DNA of 5,152 bases from CAYMDD01 sp964409675. GTDB taxonomy: Bacteria; Pseudomonadota; Alphaproteobacteria; Rickettsiales; SXRF01. The stretch spans positions 1 to 5,152 of the forward strand of contig CAYPEF010000134.1 of assembly GCA_964409675.1 (NCBI GenBank), given 5' to 3'. Position 1 is the stretch's first letter; every line of letters begins with the position of its first letter. The position numbers and the translations under genes are program-made. Below, one piece after another: positions 1-5,152 of the stretch. The notes under the pieces are model-generated. The model was not told where the DNA came from. It did not search any database and saw nothing but the letters and a program-made list of their open reading frames with translations.

Positions 1-2157
1 TTATAACGCCGGGGCGGCGATGGAGCCGATGAGTTCCTGCAGGGTTTTCATGTCGATAGGCTTGACCAGATGGTGGTTAAAGCCGGCTTCGCGCGAGCGC
101 TGGCGGTGTTCGGACTGGCCCCAGCCGGTCTGGGCGATCAACACAGTGTGCTTCAGCGCATCCTTGGCGCGGATGGTTTTGCAGACTTCGTAGCCGTTCA
201 TGTTGGGCAGGCCAATATCGAGCAGTATCACGTCGGGGAGGATGGCGTCGGCCAGCGTGAGAGCTTGGTAACTATCGTGCGCCATGTGCACTTCGTGGCC
301 GAACAGCTCGATCATCCAGCCGAGGGTTTTGGCGGAAGCCTCGTTATCATCCACCACCAGCACTTTCAGGCGTGCGGCGGGTGTTTCTACGGGCGGGGTT
401 TCCGCCGCGGGGGCTTCCTCCTCGGTGTGCGCCACCGGCAGGGTGACAGTGAAGCTGCTGCCTTCGTTCAGGCCGCGGCTTTGGGCTTCAATGGTGCCGC
501 CATGCATTTCCACCAGGCTTTTCACCAGCGTAAGGCCAATGCCGAGGCCGCCCTGTGCGCGCTCCAGCGAGCTGTCGACCTGCGAGAACATATCGAAAAT
601 ATGCGTGAGCATGTCCGGCGGGATGCCGATGCCGTTATCGCTGACGGTGATGGTGACTTTGTCGCCCAGCAGCTCCGCCTCTACCGATATCTTGCCGCCG
701 GGGTTGGTGTATTTGGCGGCGTTGTTGAGGATGTTTGAGAAGATTTGCGAGATGCGCGCCACGTCCGCTTCCAGCCAGATGGGCTGCTTGGGCAACTGGA
801 TATGCAGGTGGTGGTCGCGCTGGCGGAGCAGGGATTGCGCGGTTTCGGCGGCATGCTGGATGGCAGCGGCAAGCTGGATGCGCTCCTTGCGCAGTTCGAT
901 TTTGCCTTGGGTGATGCGCGAGACATCCATCAGATCGTCCACCAGGTGCACCATCTGCTTCAGCTGGCGCTCGATGGTGTCTTCGGCCTGCTGGCGCATG
1001 TTCGGATCATTGGAGAGTTTCATCACGTAGAGCGCGTTGCGGATGGGGGCGAGGGGGTTGCGCAGCTCGTGCGCGAGCATGGCGAGGAATTCGTCCTTGC
1101 GGCGGTCGGCTTCCTGGATGCGGTGCATGAGGATGGCGTTTTCCAGCGCCACGCTCGCATGCGAGACCAGCTCGGTGGCGAGTGCGATGGTGGATGGCGC
1201 GTAAGGGTTTTTCTGTTCCTTGCGCATCAGCACCAGGCAGCCGTTGGCCGGGCCGCGCATGCCAAACGGCAGGATGAGGGCGCAGCAGGATTGCGCCGGT
1301 TTTTCGCTGGCATAATCAAGGACGACCTGATGCCACGAGTCCGGCTGGATCAGGCCTCCCGGCAGGTTGGACACCAGCTTATTCTGGCCGCTGGCGACGG
1401 CTTCCCGCAAGGCTTTTTCCAGCTCGGCGGGCAGGGATGCGCTGAGCGTTTCCGAGTGCGCTTGCCCGGTGGAATTGAGATAGGCGCGGTAGATTTCCGT
1501 CTTTTGCGTTTCCGTGTCGATCAGCCAGACCAGGCTGGCGTCGGCGAGGTAGGGCAGCGGCAGCTGGGCGAGCGTGTGCATGATATCCTGCCGTTTTTGC
1601 GGGCGGGTGAGCAGCTCGCTGGCGGTAACGAGGAATTCCGACCGACGCGCCGATTCCTCCGCCGCCTTGCGCATGGCGTGCTCCTCAGCCTGAAGCGCGG
1701 CCTGCCGGCGCATCTGCGAGAGTTCGATGAACACGCGCACCTTGGCTTTCAGCACTTCCGGCACCACCGGCGTGGGGAGGTAGTCCACCGCGCCGCTGGC
1801 ATAGCCTTGCGCCATGCGCATTTCATCGGTGAAGGCGGTGAGGAAAATGATTGGTGTATGGGCGGATTTGCGGCGCTGGCGGATGAGGGAGGCGGTTTCA
1901 AACCCGTCCATGCCTGGCATGTTCACGTCGAGCAGGATGACGGCGAAATCCTGGCGCAGCACCAGCTTCAGCGCTTCCTCCCCGGAGCGGGCGGTGACCA
2001 TGTTCTGACCAAGCTCTTCTAAAATCACCTCATAGGCCAGCAGCTTCTCCGGCAGGTCGTCCACCACGAGGATATTGACCTTTTCGGCATCATGTGCCGC
2101 CGGCTCCGGCGCATGGTTCACGGCGGAGAGGCGAGCGGATGTTAGGAGGCCGCTCAC
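1..2157 (-). CDS. Hybrid sensor histidine kinase, REC-GAF-HisKA-HATPase-REC (718 aa)
   Basis: Soluble kinase with a receiver at each end, so it can take phosphate at its N-terminus as well as autophosphorylate. Seen: REC-N (27-145) with Asp33/34, phosphoacceptor Asp77 and Thr107, but Thr129 where the conserved lysine is expected; a charged helical linker (146-175); a GAF-like sensor (about 175-340); HisKA (352-420) with H-box AHELRNPLAP (phospho-His363); HATPase_c (461-576) with Asn479, G1 box DNGIGI (507-512) and G2 box GGLGIGL (536-542); an acidic Pro/Ala linker (577-596); and REC-C (597-713) with Asp603/604, Asp647, Thr677 and Lys699, all intact. There is no membrane segment, HPt or DNA-binding domain. 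The GTG start is preferred because AGGA lies 7 bases upstream and it overlaps the previous stop as GTGA. An in-frame GTG at codon 13 has no ribosome binding site. TAA at 1-3 ends the gene. Probably works with the kinase encoded just upstream; the signal is unknown. Confidence 0.94.
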   Translation of the reverse strand: MSGLLTSARLSAVNHAPEPAAHDAEKVNILVVDDLPEKLLAYEVILEELGQNMVTARSGEEALKLVLRQDFAVILLDVNMPGMDGFETASLIRQRRKSAHTPIIFLTAFTDEMRMAQGYASGAVDYLPTPVVPEVLKAKVRVFIELSQMRRQAALQAEEHAMRKAAEESARRSEFLVTASELLTRPQKRQDIMHTLAQLPLPYLADASLVWLIDTETQKTEIYRAYLNSTGQAHSETLSASLPAELEKALREAVASGQNKLVSNLPGGLIQPDSWHQVVLDYASEKPAQSCCALILPFGMRGPANGCLVLMRKEQKNPYAPSTIALATELVSHASVALENAILMHRIQEADRRKDEFLAMLAHELRNPLAPIRNALYVMKLSNDPNMRQQAEDTIERQLKQMVHLVDDLMDVSRITQGKIELRKERIQLAAAIQHAAETAQSLLRQRDHHLHIQLPKQPIWLEADVARISQIFSNILNNAAKYTNPGGKISVEAELLGDKVTITVSDNGIGIPPDMLTHIFDMFSQVDSSLERAQGGLGIGLTLVKSLVEMHGGTIEAQSRGLNEGSSFTVTLPVAHTEEEAPAAETPPVETPAARLKVLVVDDNEASAKTLGWMIELFGHEVHMAHDSYQALTLADAILPDVILLDIGLPNMNGYEVCKTIRAKDALKHTVLIAQTGWGQSEHRQRSREAGFNHHLVKPIDMKTLQELIGSIAAPAL
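2154..2157 (-). other. Four-base GTGA stop/start overlap joining the two kinase genes
   Basis: The minus strand reads TTCGTGAGC here. TGA (2156-2154) ends the 987-aa kinase after Asn-Ala-Ser, and GTG (2157-2155) starts the 718-aa kinase. Such overlaps usually mean one transcript and coupled translation. There is no room for a terminator or for intergenic DNA between the genes. Confidence 0.9.
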
Positions 2158-5117
2158 GAAGCGTTCCTGCCTTCACGGTGCAGCCAGGCGCGCAGCACCG
2201 TGATCATCTGCTCGGTATCCACCGGTTTGGATAGGTAATCCCAGGCACCCGCCTCGATGCATTTCTCGCGGTCGCCCTTCATGGCCTTGGCGGTGACGGC
2301 GACGATGGGGAGGTTTTTCAGATGCGGGATCTTGCGGATTTCGCGCATGGTCTCCATGCCGTCCATTTCCGGCATCATGATGTCCATCAATACGATATCG
2401 ATGTCCTTGTCGTCTTGCAGGATGGCGATGGCGTCGCGGCCATTGTCGGCGGAAGTAATGACCATGCTGTGCTCCTCCAGTACGCTGGAGAGGGCGAAGA
2501 TGTTGCGCATGTCATCATCGACGATCAGCACTTTGCGGCCCGCCAGCGGCTTGTCCAACTGCTGCAAATCGAGCAGTTTCAGGCGCTGGTTCTCGGGCAG
2601 GTGGGCGACGCTTCGGTGCAGGTAGAAGGTGGTGAGGTCCAGCAGCCGCTCGGGCGAATGCGCCTGGCCGATCAGACAGGATTCATCGAGGCGCTGCCAG
2701 AGTTCCTCATCCACCGCGCCGTCTCCGTAGACGATGACCGGGATGCGCCGGATGACGGATTGCGCCTCGTCGTCGGGCGCGAGCAACGCGGGCAACATGG
2801 GCATGGAGGCGGGGCTTACGATCAGGCAGTCGATTTCGTGCTTGCGCATGAGGGTGGCGGCTTTTTTCTGGTCGGGGGCTTCGTAGAGGCTTAAGTGGCC
2901 GTCGTTGACGGCGTCGCGGATGGCGGCGCGCTCGGCGGCGTCGCGGCTGATGATCAGGATGTTTTTCTCGCGCTCGCCGTAATGCATGACGTTATCCAGC
3001 AGGGATTCCAGCACGTCGCCGCTTTCCAGCGGCTTGGGCGTGAACGCGTAAGCGGCGGAGGCGAGGGCGCGGTTGCGCGCGTCGTCGGTGGAAATCACGC
3101 AGACGGGGATATGGCGGGTGGAAGCATCGTTCTTCAGCCGCTCCAGCACGCGCCAGCCTTGCATGTCGAGCAGGTTGATGTCGAGCAGCACGGCGCTGGG
3201 CTTGTAGTCATGGGTGAGCGCCAGCGCTACCGCGCCGAGCGAAGTGACCAATCCTTTGAAGCCCTTGGCGCGCACCGTGTCCAGCATGAAGCGGGCGAAG
3301 CTGAGATCGTTCTCCACGATCAGGATGACTGTATCGTTCGGCTGGATGAAGTCGCGGTCGTCGCCGACTTCATTAATAAGATGTCCGATATCCGAATTAT
3401 CAGATATTTCCGCCTTGTGCGTTTCAATAACGGGGAAGGGGAGCAGCTTGCCGTTCGGTTCCTGCCGTTCCGGCTGCGCCTCGCCACCGCCCAGTATTTT
3501 GCGCGTGCGCGGCTGCGAATAAACCACCGGCAGGTAGAGGGTGAAGGTGCTGCCGCGCCCGGGGGTGGAAACCAGCCGGATTTCACCGCCCAGCAACCTC
3601 GATAGCTCGCGGCTGATGGCAAGGCCAAGGCCCGTGCCGCCGTATTTGCGGCTGGTGGAGCCGTCGGCCTGCTGGAAGGCTTCAAAGATAATCATCTGCT
3701 TATCGGCGGCGATGCCGATGCCGGTGTCGGTGACCGAGAAGGCGAGCACTTCGGAGGCACGGTTCAGCTCCTCGTTATCCCCCGCCCAGCCGGACTGCGC
3801 CGGTTCCACGCTGAATGTGACCTGCCCGTGATGGGTGAATTTGAAGGCGTTGGAGAGTAGGTTCTTGATGATCTGTTGCAGGCGCTTGGTGTCGGTGAAC
3901 ATGGTGCGCGGCAGGGCAGAGGCGAAATGGATCAGGAAATCCACGTTCTTCGATTCCGCCACGTGCTTGAAGGTGCGCGCCACGTATCCGTGCAGATCGT
4001 CCAGCTGCAGCTCGCTGCTTTCCACCATCACGGTGCCGGACTCGATCTTGGAGAGGTCGAGGATGTCGTTGATCAGCATCAGCAGATCCTTGCCGGAGCT
4101 GTGAATGGTTTTGGCGTGCTCGGTCTGCTTGGGCGTCAGGTTGCCTTCGCCGTTTTTGGTGAGTTGGTCGGAGAGGATGAGCAGGGAGTTGAGCGGCGTG
4201 CGCAATTCGTGCGACATATTGGCGAGGAACTCGGATTTATACTTGGAGGTGAGCGCCAGCTGCTTGGCTTTTTCCTCCAGTTCCTGGCGGGCCTGCTCCA
4301 CTTCCTGGTTTTTCAGTTCCACTTCCTGGTTCTGCTGGGCGAGCAGGTGGGCTTTTTCCTCCAGCTCGGCGTTGGTTTGCTGCAATTGTTCCTGCCGGGT
4401 CTGCAATTGCTGCGCGAGAGACTGCGACTGGGTGAGCAATGACTCGGTGCGCATGTTGGCCTCAATCGTGTTTAGCACGATGCCGATGGATTCGGTCAGC
4501 TGGTCGAGCAGCGCCTGGTGGGTGGGGTTGAAGCCGCCGAAGGAGGCGAGCTCCAGCACGCCCTTCACCTGCCCTTCGAAAATCAGCGGCAGCACCAAGA
4601 CGCTCCTTGGTGAGGCTTCGCCGAGGCCCGAGGAGATGCGGATATAGCCTTCCGGCAAATTATCCAGCACGATTTTCTGCTTTTCCAGCGCGCACTGGCC
4701 GACCACGCCTTCACCTAAGCCGATCTGCTTGCCTAACTGGTCCTTGCCCTCGGAGGCGAAGCTTGCCAGCAGGGTAAGTTTTTTGGATTCTTCCTTGTTA
4801 TCCAGCACGTAGAATTCTGCTTGCTGCGCCGAAACCACCGGGCAAAGCTCGGAGAGCACCATGCGCCCGACATTGGTCAGGTCACGCTGGCCCTGCAGCA
4901 TGCGGCTGAACTTGGCGAGGTTGGTTTTCAGCCAGTCCTGCTCGGTGTTTTTCTGCGTAGTGTCACGTAAGTTACGAATCATTTCGTTGATATTGTCTTT
5001 CAGCACCGCCACTTCGCCCTGCGCATCGACGGTGATGGAGCGCGTTAGATCGCCCTTGGTGACGGCGGTCGCCACTTCGGCGATCGCGCGCACCTGCGTG
5101 GTGATTTTTGTTGTCAT
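2154..5117 (-). CDS. Hybrid sensor histidine kinase, HAMP-GAF-coiled coil-HisKA-HATPase-REC-REC-REC (987 aa)
   Basis: Predicted to sense a signal, autophosphorylate on histidine and pass phosphate to its own receivers. Seen: HAMP (about 5-57), GAF (84-218), Gln/Glu-rich coiled coil (224-292), HisKA with H-box SHELRTPLN (phospho-His303), HATPase_c (402-532) with N-box Asn423, G1 box DTGIGI (464-469) and G2 box GGTGLGLA (493-500). Three RECs follow. REC1 (595-712) has Asp646, Ser676 and Lys695. REC2 (718-835) has lost its catalytic residues. REC3 (861-978) is intact, with Asp867/868, Asp912, Thr942 and Lys964. There is no signal peptide, membrane segment or HPt, so it is probably cytoplasmic. 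From memory of the family, relatives carry many tandem HAMP repeats before this point; here only one remains. The ATG is the only reasonable start: an in-frame TAA lies at 5127-5129 and the next ATG falls inside HAMP. Its Shine-Dalgarno is poor (AAGAGA, 15 bases away). The stop TGA overlaps the next gene. The domain calls are secure; the signal is unknown. Confidence 0.95.
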   Translation of the reverse strand: MTTKITTQVRAIAEVATAVTKGDLTRSITVDAQGEVAVLKDNINEMIRNLRDTTQKNTEQDWLKTNLAKFSRMLQGQRDLTNVGRMVLSELCPVVSAQQAEFYVLDNKEESKKLTLLASFASEGKDQLGKQIGLGEGVVGQCALEKQKIVLDNLPEGYIRISSGLGEASPRSVLVLPLIFEGQVKGVLELASFGGFNPTHQALLDQLTESIGIVLNTIEANMRTESLLTQSQSLAQQLQTRQEQLQQTNAELEEKAHLLAQQNQEVELKNQEVEQARQELEEKAKQLALTSKYKSEFLANMSHELRTPLNSLLILSDQLTKNGEGNLTPKQTEHAKTIHSSGKDLLMLINDILDLSKIESGTVMVESSELQLDDLHGYVARTFKHVAESKNVDFLIHFASALPRTMFTDTKRLQQIIKNLLSNAFKFTHHGQVTFSVEPAQSGWAGDNEELNRASEVLAFSVTDTGIGIAADKQMIIFEAFQQADGSTSRKYGGTGLGLAISRELSRLLGGEIRLVSTPGRGSTFTLYLPVVYSQPRTRKILGGGEAQPERQEPNGKLLPFPVIETHKAEISDNSDIGHLINEVGDDRDFIQPNDTVILIVENDLSFARFMLDTVRAKGFKGLVTSLGAVALALTHDYKPSAVLLDINLLDMQGWRVLERLKNDASTRHIPVCVISTDDARNRALASAAYAFTPKPLESGDVLESLLDNVMHYGEREKNILIISRDAAERAAIRDAVNDGHLSLYEAPDQKKAATLMRKHEIDCLIVSPASMPMLPALLAPDDEAQSVIRRIPVIVYGDGAVDEELWQRLDESCLIGQAHSPERLLDLTTFYLHRSVAHLPENQRLKLLDLQQLDKPLAGRKVLIVDDDMRNIFALSSVLEEHSMVITSADNGRDAIAILQDDKDIDIVLMDIMMPEMDGMETMREIRKIPHLKNLPIVAVTAKAMKGDREKCIEAGAWDYLSKPVDTEQMITVLRAWLHREGRNAS
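2165..2168 (-). promoter_or_regulatory. Shine-Dalgarno sequence of the 718-aa kinase gene
   Basis: On the minus strand AGGA (within GGCAGGAACGC) lies 7 bases before the GTG at 2157-2155. It sits inside the last codons of the upstream kinase. This site decides the GTG start over the in-frame GTG at codon 13, which has no such motif, and it fits re-initiation by ribosomes finishing the upstream gene. Confidence 0.8.
2613..2966 (-). other. Degenerate (pseudo-)receiver domain, REC2 of the 987-aa kinase
   Basis: Residues 718-835 keep the hydrophobic strand pattern of a receiver (NILIISRD, DCLIVSPA, RIPVIVYG, then SPERLLD) but no phosphorylation chemistry. The acidic pair is Ser724/Arg725, the phosphoacceptor position is Ser768 (AGC at 2816-2814), the Thr/Ser position is Gly798 and the lysine position is Gly817. 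The reading frame is intact through the domain. It probably serves as a structural or protein-binding module. The alignment is by eye, so individual positions could shift by one. Confidence 0.8.
4266..4364 (-). repeat. In-frame short direct repeats coding for coiled-coil heptads
   Basis: Two exact direct repeats lie in the coiled-coil coding region. On the plus strand GGCTTTTTCCTCCAG occurs at 4266-4280 and 4350-4364, 84 bases apart. CCACTTCCTGGTT occurs at 4298-4310 and 4319-4331, 21 bases apart. In protein they give ELEEKA at residues 251 and 279 (28 residues, four heptads) and NQEVE at 263 and 270 (one heptad). The spacing matches heptad periodicity of the helix that links GAF to HisKA. 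Confidence 0.75.
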
Positions 5118-5152
5118 GAAAATAAATTAACATCTCTTGAAGGTTGTCCATC
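5118..5152 (-). other. AT-rich leader of the 987-aa kinase gene; possibly the end of an upstream gene
   Basis: Only 11 of these 35 bases are G or C, in contrast to the GC-rich genes. No convincing -10/-35 pair fits in so short a stretch. A purine run AAGAGA (5138-5133) is 15 bases from the ATG, far for a Shine-Dalgarno. One frame, coding DGQPSRDVNLFS, is open from the window edge to a TGA at 5116-5114 that overlaps the ATG as ATGA, so an upstream gene may end here. The frame of the kinase itself has a TAA at 5129-5127. None of the three frames resembles a HAMP repeat. Confidence 0.4.

Noticed and set aside
1..30. Possible transcription terminator after the 718-aa gene
   Set aside because: The stop codon is the first three bases of the window, so no downstream sequence is available to judge.
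745..2022. 425-codon open frame on the plus strand, opposite the 718-aa kinase
   Set aside because: Its product is rich in His, Gln, Gly, Val and Arg with no recognisable domain, as expected for the complement of GC-biased codons. The opposite strand encodes clear GAF, HisKA and REC domains over the same bases.
2120..2122. Alternative GTG start at codon 13 of the 718-aa kinase
   Set aside because: No Shine-Dalgarno precedes it, while the upstream GTG has AGGA at 7 bases and overlaps the preceding stop.
3387..3408. Inverted repeat ATATC/GATAT (3388-3392 and 3403-3407) as a possible operator or hairpin
   Set aside because: Only 5 base pairs with a 10-base loop, inside a coding linker; chance is the simplest explanation.
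3396..3427. Promoter-like pair on the minus strand, TTGAAA (3427-3422) and GATAAT (3401-3396), in an AT-rich patch of the kinase linker
   Set aside because: Each hexamer matches the consensus at 5 of 6 bases, but the spacer is 20 bases, too long for a normal sigma-70 promoter. The patch encodes the variable linker at about residues 565-584, which explains its composition.
2895..3605. 236-codon open frame on the plus strand, opposite REC1, the linker and part of HATPase_c of the 987-aa kinase
   Set aside because: Same low-complexity shadow composition; no family resemblance. The minus-strand frame carries conserved receiver and ATPase motifs.
3876..4442. 188-codon plus-strand open frame with a hydrophobic Phe/Leu/Gly-rich C-terminus, at first sight a membrane protein
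   Set aside because: The hydrophobic run is the antisense of the Gln/Glu/Lys-rich coiled coil (CTG/CAG and TTC/GAA complement); it has no independent support.

Overview
The window holds two complete genes, both on the minus strand, that fill almost all of it. Each encodes a large hybrid sensor histidine kinase. Reading in the direction of transcription (right to left), the first is a 987-residue kinase (5117 to 2154) with the order HAMP, GAF, coiled coil, HisKA, HATPase_c and three receiver (REC) domains. The second is a 718-residue kinase (2157 to 1) with the order REC, GAF, HisKA, HATPase_c, REC. They share four bases (GTGA), and the second gene has its own Shine-Dalgarno sequence, so they look like a translationally coupled operon.

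The coding sequence is GC-rich with strongly GC-biased third codon positions. The protein families are common in Alphaproteobacteria, other proteobacteria and myxobacteria. I infer a free-living or environmental Gram-negative proteobacterium but cannot name the genus. There is no RNA gene, mobile element, CRISPR array or terminator in the window. The only non-coding sequence is a 35-base AT-rich stretch (11 G or C) upstream of the first gene, which may be the end of another gene.

Layout: 1-2157 is the REC-GAF-kinase-REC gene, whose stop codon is the first three bases of the window. 2154-2157 is the overlap, and 2165-2168 the ribosome binding site. 2154-5117 is the HAMP-GAF-kinase-REC-REC-REC gene. 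5118-5152 is the leader.

How they may work together: both kinases have intact phosphoacceptor histidines and ATP-binding motifs, and between them they carry five REC domains. Three RECs keep the main catalytic residues or differ at one acidic position, one lacks the conserved lysine, and one has lost every phosphorylation residue. Neither protein has an HPt domain or a DNA-binding output. Any multistep phosphorelay must therefore pass phosphate directly between these proteins, use a partner encoded elsewhere, or use the receivers as phosphate sinks. The points most worth a second look are the missing membrane anchor and missing HAMP array of the first kinase, and the dead receiver in the middle of its REC array. 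I see no evidence of a wholly new kind of system.
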